NCBI GenBank assembly: GCA_050115015.1
Contig: JASFRI010000041.1
Location: 1 to 17,537 of the forward strand
DNA length: 17,537 nt
Direction: 5' to 3'
Origin: JASFRI01 sp050115015
GTDB taxonomy: Bacteria; Acidobacteriota; Polarisedimenticolia; CBDVAL01
Under the pieces are notes generated by a model that saw only the letters and a program-made list of their open reading frames with translations, did not search any database and was not told the origin of the DNA. Below are positions 1 through 6,596 of this stretch, piece by piece (the stretch's first letter is position 1; each line of letters starts with the position of its first letter). The translations under genes were made by a program, and so were the position numbers.

Positions 1-178
1 AGAAGCGGATCGAGTAGCGGCCCCGGGGGGCCTCCTCGGTCTCGATCCCGCACTCGTAGGGGGCCATCTTCACGCGATCGTAGCTGGTGGGCCGGACGAG
101 CCAGGCAAGGGCCAGGGTGACCAGGGGAAAGGCCAGGGCCACCAGCAAGAAGATCAGGATGGGGAGGTAGCTTTCCAT
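1..178 (-). CDS. nuoA: NADH-quinone oxidoreductase subunit A (NuoA), N-terminal part
   Basis: Membrane subunit of respiratory complex I, near the quinone entry site. The reverse strand from ATG at 178 reads MESYLPILIFLLVALAFPLV, then a segment ending VRPTSYDRVKMAPYECGIE. That is the first transmembrane helix followed by the family signature loop (PYECG, with the Cys that is conserved in NuoA/ND3). About 59 codons are visible and the C-terminus lies beyond position 1. An AGAGGAAG ribosome-binding site sits just upstream of the ATG. In most genomes nuoA heads the nuo operon, so the rest of nuo probably continues to the left. A promoter lies at 305-334. Recognition rests on the signature loop. 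Confidence 0.93.
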   Translation of the reverse strand, partial: MESYLPILIFLLVALAFPLVTLALAWLVRPTSYDRVKMAPYECGIETEEAPRGRYSIRF

Positions 179-304
179 CGGCGCTTCCTCTGGGTCGGTA
201 TCACCGCCTCGCCCCCGGGACGGGACACCTCCGGCGCCCCCTCGACGCCAGGCGGTAAACTCTTGAAAAATCAGAGACTTAAACGTACCTAGAGGAGGAC
301 GAAC

Positions 305-334
305 AATCTAACATAGGGGGAAGAAAAGTGTCAA
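305..334 (-). promoter_or_regulatory. sigma70-type promoter for nuoA
   Basis: On the minus strand TTGACA (334-329) is followed after 18 bases by TAGATT (310-305). The surrounding stretch is AT-rich in an otherwise very GC-rich window. Transcription would start near 298, leaving a leader of about 120 nt before nuoA. A perfect -35 and a 4/6 -10 make this a good candidate. Confidence 0.6.
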
Positions 335-371
335 GGGATTTCGTTCACAAGGTGGGCGGGATCCCCCAGGC

Positions 372-977
372 TCAGCGGATCTCCTCCCAGTACGGGAGGA
401 CCCGGCTCGCGTACCGGAACGGAGCCTCGGGCTCGGTGCGCCGCCGCATCGCCAGGCGTGCCGGGCCGACGTTGTACGCCTCCAGGGCTGCCGCCAGGTC
501 GCCGTCGAACCGGTCGAGGAGCTTCCGGAGGTAGTAGGCGCCGAGCTCGATGTTCAGATCGGGCTCGAGCAGGGCGTGATCGCCCTCCCAGGACACCCCC
601 ATCTCGGCGGCCAGCTCCTGCCCCGTGTTCGGCAGGATCTGCATGAGTCCGAGGGCTCCCTTGTGGGAGATCGCGGCCGGCCGGAAGGTGCTCTCCACGC
701 CGATCACCGCCAGCACGACGGCCGGGTCGAGGTCGTTCCGCCGCGCCGCCTGGTTCACCCGCTCCGCCAGCGGGACCAGCGCCAGGTGCTCGTGGGGGAT
801 GCGATTGCGGGTCAGGAACGCCTCGATCTCCCCCGTGGTCAGGCGATCCGACGGCACGGCCGCGGAGGCCTCGACCCGTGGGGTCGGGGTCGGGGTCGCC
901 TCCTGCAGCCGGTCCAGATGGACTGCCGACAGGAGGATCACCGCGCCCAGAAGGGCGCTCTGGGTGAACCGGCGCAT
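372..977 (-). CDS. Lytic transglycosylase, SLT domain
   Basis: Cleaves the MurNAc-GlcNAc bond of peptidoglycan and leaves 1,6-anhydroMurNAc ends. The 201-residue product has an N-terminal hydrophobic segment (about residues 7-20) that should serve as a signal peptide or anchor, then a Pro/Thr-rich linker (27-33). The goose-lysozyme-like SLT domain starts near residue 65. Its signatures are visible: VESTF with presumed catalytic Glu95, GALGLMQI (107-114) and AYNVG (167-171). The length fits the short Slt/MltE-like class. A canonical promoter lies 68-96 bases upstream. The gene stands alone between nuoA and the DUF192 gene, so its context says little about a special role. Confidence 0.92.
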   Translation of the reverse strand: MRRFTQSALLGAVILLSAVHLDRLQEATPTPTPRVEASAAVPSDRLTTGEIEAFLTRNRIPHEHLALVPLAERVNQAARRNDLDPAVVLAVIGVESTFRPAAISHKGALGLMQILPNTGQELAAEMGVSWEGDHALLEPDLNIELGAYYLRKLLDRFDGDLAAALEAYNVGPARLAMRRRTEPEAPFRYASRVLPYWEEIR

Positions 978-1044
978 CTCGATTGGCTTTCAGGTTGTCG
1001 GAAGGACGGGAACCGCTGCTTGGAGCACCCGCCCTGTCCTGTGC

Positions 1045-1073
1045 ATTGTCAGACCGCCGGGGGCCCCTGTCAA
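1045..1073 (-). promoter_or_regulatory. sigma70-type promoter for the lytic transglycosylase gene
   Basis: On the minus strand TTGACA (1073-1068), a 17-base spacer and GACAAT (1050-1045) form a promoter with a perfect -35, a 4/6 -10 and ideal spacing. It implies a leader of about 60 nt before the ATG at 977. Confidence 0.6.
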
Positions 1074-1149
1074 GTCGGGATCCGCCCCGGACGCGACGTT
1101 CCCCGGCCCGTGCGGCCCAAGGCGAATGGAGCCAGCAAGTTACGCGCGG

Positions 1150-1173
1150 GGAGAAAGTGACCCCCTCGGGGTC
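1150..1173 (-). terminator. Possible terminator after the DUF192 gene
   Basis: Read on the minus strand, GACCCC-gag-GGGGTC (1173-1159) is a 6-bp hairpin with a 3-base loop, followed by a pyrimidine-rich ACTTTCTCC. It lies about 70 bases past the stop of the 1244-1705 gene and before the next promoter. The T-tract is poor, so this is tentative. Confidence 0.3.
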
Positions 1174-1243
1174 GGCGGCGGGCCGGATCCCCATCATCTA
1201 GGGGGTCGGGGAACGGTCAGGCCCGAGGGCTTGGGGGTCGCGG

Positions 1244-1705
1244 TCAGTCCGTGGCGGGTGGCGGGATCAGGATCTCGAGCTGGACGCCGGGCTCGAGCGA
1301 GAGGGCGGCCGCCTGCCCCGCCGCCAGCTCGAGCACGTACGCGGCACGGGTCATCGGCCCGTAGCTCGGACAGGGGTCCTCCCGGCAGGCGGGAACGTGG
1401 TCCTCGACGTGCACGACCCGCCCGGTGCCGTCCATCCAGATTATGTCGAGCGGGAAGCGCACGTTCTTCATCCAGAACGTGTGCACCGACTCCTCCCCGA
1501 AGGGAAACAGCATGCCGTCCTCCGGGCCGACCCCGTCCCGGAACATGTAGCCGCGGGCCCGGCGGGCCGGCGTGTCCGCCAGCTCGACCTGCAGCACGAC
1601 GCCCCCGGGCCCGACGACGCGCCCGTAGGAGGGCCCGGCATCCTCCGCCGCCGGGGAGGCCCCGGCCAGCAGGAGGGCGACGGTCAGGGCCGCTGCCGCG
1701 TTCAT
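1244..1705 (-). CDS. DUF192 family exported protein
   Basis: A 153-residue protein with a cleavable-looking signal peptide (MNAAAALTVALLLAGASPAA, 1-20), followed by one DUF192 domain filling the rest. Family features are visible: ELADTPARRARGYMFRD (41-57), GMLFPF (64-69), the strongly conserved FWMKNVRFPLDIIWMD (77-92), and the tail VLELAAGQA with a final beta strand. DUF192 proteins are small beta-barrel-like domains of unknown biochemical function, often secreted. Two Cys (108 and 112, ACREDPC) lie in the CxxxxC loop also seen in relatives. The ATG overlaps the stop of the upstream lipoprotein gene by four bases (ATGA), so the two are probably translationally coupled. Confidence 0.9.
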   Translation of the reverse strand: MNAAAALTVALLLAGASPAAEDAGPSYGRVVGPGGVVLQVELADTPARRARGYMFRDGVGPEDGMLFPFGEESVHTFWMKNVRFPLDIIWMDGTGRVVHVEDHVPACREDPCPSYGPMTRAAYVLELAAGQAAALSLEPGVQLEILIPPPATD

Positions 1706-2244
1706 CTCCGGGTCGCGAGCCGCGGCGGGGCGTTCCGCAGACGTCCTTGCATCACCTGGATGTCGGCGTCCTCCCCGTCGCCACCGGGCTCGCCATCCCG
1801 GCCGCGGGTCTCCAGGACATAGGACCCGGCCTGCCTCCGGTAGAGGTAGTCGCGGCCCCAGGGATCCGGGGGGATGGCGTCGATGTGCGCCGGGACGAGG
1901 GCCGCCAGGTCCCGCGGGTAGGAGCCGCGGCGGGAGCGGTGGGCCTCCAGCGCCCGGCCGATCCGGATCAGGTCGTCCGCCGCCACCCCGGGGAGACGCT
2001 GCCGCTCGATGCGGAGGAGCTCCTCGTAGTACCCCCAATCCTCGCGGACCGTCGCGGCGATCGGGCTGTCGGGGTATTCGTCCATGAGTTGCTGCAGCAA
2101 GGCCGCCCCGCCGGAGTAGTCCCCTTCCCGGATGCGCGCCGAGGCCGCGTCGAACACCGCCCGGGCCGGATCCTCCCCGGGACCGCAGGCTCCCAGCATC
2201 GTGACCAGCAGGACACACCCGCCGTGGAACCGGATCCCGCGCAC
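1702..2244 (-). CDS. Lipoprotein with type II secretion GspG-like C-terminal domain
   Basis: Probable outer-membrane or periplasm-facing lipoprotein. The GTG at 2244 is chosen because GGAGGAGG lies 5 bases upstream. It gives a 180-residue protein starting with a short charged n-region, a hydrophobic stretch and the lipobox LGAC (Cys20). The open frame extends upstream to a GTG at 2283, but that start spoils the signal peptide. Residues 25-85 form helical, TPR-like sequence (FDAASARIREGDYSGGAALL). Residues 105-162 match the C-terminal region of the major pseudopilin GspG: a GSYP start, PDPWGRDYLY (126-135) and the DGEPGGDGEDADI calcium-site segment (150-162). The N-terminal pseudopilin helix is missing, so it cannot be an ordinary pilin. 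Its partner is the DUF192 gene overlapping its stop. Confidence 0.8.
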   Translation of the reverse strand: MRGIRFHGGCVLLVTMLGACGPGEDPARAVFDAASARIREGDYSGGAALLQQLMDEYPDSPIAATVREDWGYYEELLRIERQRLPGVAADDLIRIGRALEAHRSRRGSYPRDLAALVPAHIDAIPPDPWGRDYLYRRQAGSYVLETRGRDGEPGGDGEDADIQVMQGRLRNAPPRLATRR

Positions 2245-2281
2245 CGTGTCCTCCTCCCCCCGCCGACGCAGCTCTGACAAC

Positions 2282-2311
2282 ACGTTAGGGCGGAGCGCCG
2301 CACGGAGTCAA
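2282..2311 (-). promoter_or_regulatory. Candidate promoter for the lipoprotein-DUF192 pair
   Basis: On the minus strand TTGACT (2311-2306) is followed after 18 bases by TAACGT (2287-2282). The -35 is 5/6 and the -10 is weak (3/6). It lies back to back with the pgk promoter at 2318-2346, so the two divergent units share a very short control region. Confidence 0.4.
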
Positions 2312-2317
2312 CTCCGG

Positions 2318-2346
2318 TTGACCGTTCCTGGAGCCCCCCCTATACT
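2318..2346 (+). promoter_or_regulatory. sigma70-type promoter for the pgk-tpiA unit
   Basis: TTGACC (2318-2323), a 17-base spacer and TATACT (2341-2346) give 5/6 matches at both boxes with ideal spacing. The leader would be about 66 nt. It contains a small GCCGGG/CCCGGC hairpin (2388-2402) just before the ribosome-binding site GAGG. Confidence 0.7.
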
Positions 2347-2418
2347 CCGGCCGGAGGTCGGGGTTCCGCTCCCCCGCTGTTCCGGGCGCCGGGTTGCCCG
2401 GCAGCCGAGGATCCATCC

Positions 2419-3609
2419 GTGTCCAAGCTCTCCGTACGTGATCTGCGCCCCGGGGGATCCCGTGTCTTCGTCCGGGTCGACTACAACGTGCCGCTCACCG
2501 AAACCGGCGGCGTGGGGGACGATGCGCGGGTGCGCGCCAGCCTCCCGACGCTGGAGCAGCTCCGGGACGCCGGCGCAAAGCTGGTTCTCGCCTCCCATCT
2601 GGGCCGACCGAAGGGGGGCCGCGATGATTCCCTCTCCCTCCGGCCGGTCGCCGTGGTCCTGGGCGACCTGCTGGGGACGGAGGTCCGCATGGCGTCGGAC
2701 TGCATCGGGGACGACGTGGCGGACGCGGCGCGATCCCTGGAGGCGGGCGAGGTCCTGCTGCTGGAGAACCTGCGGTTCCACGCGGGCGAGACCGCCAACG
2801 ACCCGGACTTCGCACGCTCCCTGGCGAGCCTCGCCGACCTCTACGTCAACGACGCCTTCGGCTCCTCCCACCGGGCGCACGCCTCGGTGGCCGGCGTCCC
2901 GCCGCTGATGCCGCGGGCCGCCGCGGGCCTGCTGCTGGAGCGTGAGACCCGCGCCCTCGGGCGGCTGCTCGGCGACGACGTGCGCCGTCCCTACGTGGCG
3001 GTCCTGGGGGGCGCGAAGGTCGGCGACAAGATCCCCCTGCTCGAGAACCTGTTGCCCCGCGTCGACACCGTGATCATCGGAGGGGCGATGGCGTACACGT
3101 TCCTGGCGGCGGGCGGGACGCCCATCGGGGCCTCCCGGCTGGATCGGGAGAGCCTCGAGGTCGCGGGCCGGATCCTCGAGACCGCCGCCTCCCGCGGGGT
3201 CCAGCTGGAGCTCCCCGGGGATCACGTCGTCGCGGAGGCCGGCCGCACCGAGGGACCGGGACGCACCTGCGGCGGCGCGTCCATCGACGAGGGGTGGCAA
3301 GGCCTGGATATCGGTCCCGGGACCGCGGAGCGCTTCGCCGGGATCGTCTCGGGCGCCGGCACGGTCCTGTGGAACGGCCCCATGGGCCTGTTCGAGATCC
3401 CCCCCTTCGACCGCGGGACCCGGGAACTGGCCCGGGCGATCGCCGCGTCCCCGGCCTACTCCGTCGTCGGCGGCGGCGATTCCGCGGCCGCGGTGCGGTC
3501 TTTCGGGCTCGCCGACCGATTCGACCATGTCTCCACGGGTGGAGGGGCAGCCCTGGAGTTTCTCTCGGGGGTGACGCTTCCGGGCGTCGCCGCCCTCACG
3601 GACGCCTGA
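2419..3609 (+). CDS. pgk: Phosphoglycerate kinase
   Basis: Catalyses 1,3-bisphosphoglycerate + ADP to 3-phosphoglycerate + ATP in glycolysis; cytosolic. The 396 residues match the usual bacterial length. The two-domain signature set is complete: RVDYNVP (19-25), SHLGRPKGG (59-67), LLENLRFH (114-121), VNDAFGSSHRAHAS (143-156), VLGGAKVGDKI (195-205), WNGPMGLFE (318-326), the GGGDSAAA phosphate loop (351-358) and STGGGAALEFLSG (372-384). The start is GTG, preceded by GAGG. It is followed 21 bases later by tpiA in the same direction, the common pgk-tpiA glycolytic pair, and has a good promoter at 2318-2346. Confidence 0.98.
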   Translation: MSKLSVRDLRPGGSRVFVRVDYNVPLTETGGVGDDARVRASLPTLEQLRDAGAKLVLASHLGRPKGGRDDSLSLRPVAVVLGDLLGTEVRMASDCIGDDVADAARSLEAGEVLLLENLRFHAGETANDPDFARSLASLADLYVNDAFGSSHRAHASVAGVPPLMPRAAAGLLLERETRALGRLLGDDVRRPYVAVLGGAKVGDKIPLLENLLPRVDTVIIGGAMAYTFLAAGGTPIGASRLDRESLEVAGRILETAASRGVQLELPGDHVVAEAGRTEGPGRTCGGASIDEGWQGLDIGPGTAERFAGIVSGAGTVLWNGPMGLFEIPPFDRGTRELARAIAASPAYSVVGGGDSAAAVRSFGLADRFDHVSTGGGAALEFLSGVTLPGVAALTDA

Positions 3610-3630
3610 GCAGGCTCCAGGAGAGCAACC

Positions 3631-4401
3631 TTGGACGGTCGACCGCTTTTCATCGCGAACTTCAAGTGCAACCTCATCGAGCCCGAGGTCACGACGTATC
3701 TGAACACGTTCAAGCCCCTCGTGTTCGAGACCGAGGGCAGGGTGATCGCCGTGGCCCCTCCCCTGACCTCCGTGCGCACCGCGTCGATCCTGACCGAGCG
3801 CTCCAGGGTGAAGGTGGCGGCCCAGGACGTCTACCCGGAGGACCACGGCGCGTTCACCGGCGAGGTCTCCGCCCCCATGCTCGCATCGGTGGGGTGCCGC
3901 TTCGTCCTGGTGGGCCACTCCGAACGCCGTCGGCTGTTCGGCGAGGACGACGCCCTCGTGCGGCGAAAGGCTGCCGCCGCGATGGCCAGCGGACTCGTAC
4001 CCGTGATCTGCGTCGGGGAGACCGCGGAGCAGCGCAAGGACGGCCTCGCCGCCGACGTCGTCCTGGCGCAGGTCGGGACCTGTCTGGAGGGAATCGACGT
4101 GCGCGAGGATGCCCTCCTGGAGATCGCCTACGAACCGATCTGGGCCATCGGTACCGGCGAGGTGGCCACCCCGGAGCAGGCGGAGGAGATGCACGGCCAC
4201 ATCCGCTCCGCTCTGGAGTCCCGCTACCCCGGCCCCGTCGGCGCCGGCATCCGTATCCTCTACGGGGGGAGCGTCACGCCGGCCAACGCCGCCAGCCTGA
4301 TGGCCCGGCGGAACGTGGGGGGCGTGCTGGTCGGGGGCGCCTCACTGGATCCGGAGGGATTCGCCGCGATCTGCAACGTGGAGCTACCGCCCCCGGCTTG
4401 A
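3631..4401 (+). CDS. tpiA: Triosephosphate isomerase
   Basis: Interconverts dihydroxyacetone phosphate and glyceraldehyde 3-phosphate. The 256-residue TIM barrel carries all catalytic parts: Lys12 in ANFKCN (the usual motif is GNWKMN), His96 in VGHSERR (94-100), Glu168 in AYEPIWAIGTG (166-176), and the phosphate-binding YGGSV (211-215) and GVLVGGASL (231-239). The N-terminal FKCN is a mild variant. The TTG start at 3631 is chosen because AGGAGA lies 6-11 bases upstream and the start falls directly before the first beta strand. It is probably co-transcribed with pgk. A second promoter overlaps its stop codon and would serve secG. Confidence 0.97.
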   Translation: MDGRPLFIANFKCNLIEPEVTTYLNTFKPLVFETEGRVIAVAPPLTSVRTASILTERSRVKVAAQDVYPEDHGAFTGEVSAPMLASVGCRFVLVGHSERRRLFGEDDALVRRKAAAAMASGLVPVICVGETAEQRKDGLAADVVLAQVGTCLEGIDVREDALLEIAYEPIWAIGTGEVATPEQAEEMHGHIRSALESRYPGPVGAGIRILYGGSVTPANAASLMARRNVGGVLVGGASLDPEGFAAICNVELPPPA

Positions 4402-4427
4402 TGGCCGCGGGACCGTACTGCTATAAG
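4398..4427 (+). promoter_or_regulatory. Promoter for secG-tRNA-Leu overlapping the tpiA stop
   Basis: TTGATG (4398-4403), an 18-base spacer and TATAAG (4422-4427) give a 4/6 -35 and a 5/6 -10. The -35 box covers the tpiA stop codon (4399-4401). The secG leader would be about 68 nt. Confidence 0.5.
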
Positions 4428-4501
4428 ATGGGGTTTCGTGAAGAGCCTGAGCCCCCGTCAAGGCGCCGTCCTGGTGTCCGCGGGGTGGTGGAGTTCGTGG
4501 A

Positions 4502-4921
4502 ATGACGATCTTTCTCGTGCTTTTGCACATCCTGGCCTGTCTTTTCCTGATCATGGTGGTGCTGCTGCAGACCGGGAAAGGGGCCGACCTTGCCGGGGCC
4601 TTCGGCGGCGGCGGCAGCCAGACCGCCTTCGGCGCCCGCGGCGCCACGACGCTGCTGCACAAGCTCACGACGGGATCCGCGGTGCTCTTCATGATCACCT
4701 CGCTGACCCTCGCGATCGTGGCCTCCCGGCCTTCGGGGTCCGTCGTCCAGGAGCCCGACCCCGCCGCTGCCGGGACGTCCTCGCCCGCGGCGACGGCGCC
4801 GGTTATGCCGGAGGCGTCGGCGATGCCCGCGGAGGAGGGGGAAGGCGCCTCTCCGGCATCGGAGCCGCCCACCGAGCAGCCGCCGGAGGAACCGTCGGAG
4901 AGCGCCTCGGAGACTCCCTGA
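4502..4921 (+). CDS. secG: Protein-export membrane protein SecG
   Basis: Small accessory subunit of the SecYEG translocon in the inner membrane. The two transmembrane helices lie at about residues 2-22 and 55-75. They are joined by the family signature loop LLQTGKGADLAGAFGGGGSQ (21-40) and an FGARGATT segment. The 139 residues exceed the usual 70-110 because of a Pro/Ala/Glu-rich, acidic low-complexity tail (about 76-139) of no recognisable fold. The ATG start has a GGAG about 9 bases upstream. It sits after tpiA and is followed 25 bases later by a tRNA-Leu, an arrangement also known in E. coli (secG-leuU). Confidence 0.95.
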   Translation: MTIFLVLLHILACLFLIMVVLLQTGKGADLAGAFGGGGSQTAFGARGATTLLHKLTTGSAVLFMITSLTLAIVASRPSGSVVQEPDPAAAGTSSPAATAPVMPEASAMPAEEGEGASPASEPPTEQPPEEPSESASETP

Positions 4922-4946
4922 GCCCGCCGGACGAAGCGATCGAAGT

Positions 4947-5033
4947 GCCGAAGTGGTGGAATTGGTAGACACGCATGGTTGAGGGCCATGTGGGGGCAAC
5001 CCCATGCGAGTTCGAGTCTCGCCTTCGGCACCA
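4947..5033 (+). tRNA. tRNA-Leu (GAG anticodon)
   Basis: A complete class II cloverleaf with encoded CCA. The acceptor stem is GCCGAAG/CTTCGGC, the D region GTGGAATTGGTAGAC. The anticodon stem CATGG/CCATG encloses the loop TTGAGGG with anticodon GAG at 4981-4983. A long variable arm GGGG-GCAA-CCCC follows, then the T arm GCGAG-TTCGAGT-CTCGC, discriminator A and CCA (5031-5033). Length is 87 nt. It reads CTC and CTT leucine codons. It is probably transcribed with secG. Confidence 0.97.
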
Positions 5034-5084
5034 TTCCCCTCCCCTGGCAGTCCGCGCGGCACGCACCCCTGAACGGCCGATCCG

Positions 5085-5561
5085 TTGGTGCTGATCCAAG
5101 CGCTGGGTGCGATCTCGCTGGCTCTCCTGGTCCTCTCGGGCGCCCTGGGCCTCGTGGGAACCCTGGGTGCGGCGACGGCGCTGGCCCACCTCTATGCCGG
5201 GATGGCGGCCGTCCTCGGAGTCCTGTTCTCCGAGTCGGTGGCGATGGTGTTCTTCCTCGGGATCGCCCGGCGCCTGCGGGACCTTGCCTCTCGCCGCGCC
5301 GCCGTGCGGCGCCTGCTCGGGGAGCGTCCCCTGCCCCGATCGCCGGTCCCCATCTCCGCCGCGGCGGTGGCCGCCGTCATGGCGGCGTTCATCCTGGGGG
5401 GCGGCGCCCACACGCGGGTCCTGTCGGTCCACCTGCACGGGGCGGTCGCGGCGCTCGCCGTGGCGCTGCAGGGCGCTGCGCTGCTGGCGCAGCGGCGCGC
5501 GTTTCGATCCCTCGCGGCGACCGTGGGGGCCATCGAGGCCCGCGTGGGCACCCTGGACTGA
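5085..5561 (+). CDS. Small polytopic membrane protein, unknown function
   Basis: Not recognised. The 158-residue product shows four hydrophobic segments (about 3-25, 31-61, 89-106 and 112-135) separated by an Arg-rich cytoplasmic-looking loop (62-86). Histidines lie in or near the membrane segments: His35 (AHLYAG), His109, and the pair His116/His118 (SVHLHG). This spacing could suit metal or haem binding, but nothing proves it. The start is TTG 5085 or GTG 5088; neither has a clear ribosome-binding site. Codon use matches the neighbours. The gene is convergent with folE, with 10 bases between the stops and no visible terminator. It may be the last member of the secG-tRNA transcript. Confidence 0.7.
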   Translation: MVLIQALGAISLALLVLSGALGLVGTLGAATALAHLYAGMAAVLGVLFSESVAMVFFLGIARRLRDLASRRAAVRRLLGERPLPRSPVPISAAAVAAVMAAFILGGGAHTRVLSVHLHGAVAALAVALQGAALLAQRRAFRSLAATVGAIEARVGTLD

Positions 5562-5571
5562 TCGGAGGACC

Positions 5572-6183
5572 TCAGCGACCGGGCCGGAGCGCTCCGAGGA
5601 GGCCCTCCCGCGCCGCCGGGTCCGCCTCCAGGGCGCCGCACCAGGCGGAGGTCAGCACCCGGCTCCCCCGGCTGCGGATGCCCCGGGCGGTCATGCAGAG
5701 GTGATCCGCCTCCACCACGGCGCCCGCCCCCCGCGGCTCCAGCCTCGCATCGATGGCGCGGACCATCTGGCGGGTCAGCTGCTCCTGGATCTGGAGGCGC
5801 CGGGCCAGCGCGTCCACCATCCGGGCCAGCTTGGAGAGGCCGGTGATCTGCCTGTCCGGCAGGTACGCCAGGTGCGCCATTCCCGAGAACGGCAGCAGAT
5901 GGTGGACGCAGAAGGAGGTGAAGGGGATGTCGCGGACCACGACGAGCCCCGGGCTCCCCTGGACGGGCATCGGATCGAGGAGCGCGACGGGATCCGTCCG
6001 GTAGCCGGAGAGCAGGTCCTCACCCCAGGCGTCGGCGATCCGCCGGGCGGTCGCCTCCCGCATCGCCGGATCGTCGATCACGTCCAGCGCCAGCAGGAAC
6101 TCCTCCGCGGCACGGCGCAGCCGGTCACGATCCGGCGCGGGCTCCCGGGTCGACGCGTCCGCGTCCGGTCCCGCCTGGCTCAT
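5572..6183 (-). CDS. folE: GTP cyclohydrolase I (FolE)
   Basis: Converts GTP to 7,8-dihydroneopterin triphosphate, the first step of folate and pterin synthesis; a cytosolic zinc enzyme. The 203-residue chain carries the zinc ligands Cys92 and His95 (FCVHHLLPFSG; the usual motif is MCEHHLLPF) and Cys163 (HLCMTARGIR). It also has AHLAYLPD (103-110), GLSKLARMV (115-123) and QIQEQLT (131-137). The ATG at 6183 is chosen because GAGGGGGG lies 5-12 bases upstream; the frame is open further upstream but would overlap the preceding gene. Val in place of Glu in the C-x-HH motif is a mild variant. It is the last gene of the isc-midA operon, 16 bases after the [2Fe-2S] protein gene. Confidence 0.94.
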   Translation of the reverse strand: MSQAGPDADASTREPAPDRDRLRRAAEEFLLALDVIDDPAMREATARRIADAWGEDLLSGYRTDPVALLDPMPVQGSPGLVVVRDIPFTSFCVHHLLPFSGMAHLAYLPDRQITGLSKLARMVDALARRLQIQEQLTRQMVRAIDARLEPRGAGAVVEADHLCMTARGIRSRGSRVLTSAWCGALEADPAAREGLLGALRPGR

Positions 6184-6199
6184 CGGATCCCCCCCTCGG

Positions 6200-6556
6200 T
6201 CACCCGACGGACGCGCCTCCACCGGCGGTCGGTCCCTGGTCGGGAATGCCACCCCCCTCGTCCTCGGCGTGCATGAACACCCGGAACTCCACGGGCACTT
6301 CGGTGATGTCGAGTCCCTCCCGGGACTCGTACATGCAGGCGCGGACGATCTGCTCCTCCCGCGTCCCCTGCTTCCGGCAGCGGATCTCGCAGTTGCCGCA
6401 CTCGTTGTTCCAGCAGAAGCGTCCGTAGGAGATCCGATCGCCGAAGATGAACTGGAAGCAGCGGAGCAGAAGGTCTCCCCGCGGCACCCGTACCCGGCGA
6501 CCGAGAAGCGTGATCTCGCAGAGCTGGGTGTAGGGATCGACGATCTGCGGCGACAC
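6200..6556 (-). CDS. Small [2Fe-2S] ferredoxin-like protein
   Basis: The 118-residue product contains Cys48-x4-Cys53-x2-Cys56-x17-Cys74, in RFCWNNECGNCEIRC and VRACMY. This is the layout of plant-type [2Fe-2S] ferredoxin sites, though the last spacing is shorter than in classical ferredoxins (about 29). Two further Cys (33 and 60) exist. It has no signal peptide or membrane segment. The C-terminus is Gly/acidic. The GTG start at 6556 is preceded by GAGGAGGAG. It lies between midA and folE, downstream of iscS-iscU-iscA, so it is likely a client of that machinery and an electron carrier. The redox partner is unknown and I cannot name the subfamily. Confidence 0.75.
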   Translation of the reverse strand: MSPQIVDPYTQLCEITLLGRRVRVPRGDLLLRCFQFIFGDRISYGRFCWNNECGNCEIRCRKQGTREEQIVRACMYESREGLDITEVPVEFRVFMHAEDEGGGIPDQGPTAGGGASVG

Positions 6557-6596
6557 GAGGTCTCCTCCTCGCGGGGCGTGACTGCCCCCGCACAAC

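Noticed and set aside
625..2277. A 550-codon plus-strand open frame antisense to the transglycosylase, DUF192 and lipoprotein genes
   Set aside because: Its translation is Arg/Pro/Gly-rich with no domain, and it lies over three well-supported minus-strand genes. This is the usual artefact of high GC.
2308..4200. A 630-codon minus-strand frame opposite pgk and tpiA
   Set aside because: It mirrors two certain genes and reads as low-complexity His/Gly/Asp/Arg sequence.
4437..4505. A small frame in the secG leader starting GTG 4437
   Set aside because: It runs out of phase into secG and has no ribosome-binding site.
6184..6252. Longer FolE start at 6252
   Set aside because: It would overlap the ferredoxin-like gene by about 50 bases and lacks a ribosome-binding site, while ATG 6183 has GAGGGGGG upstream.
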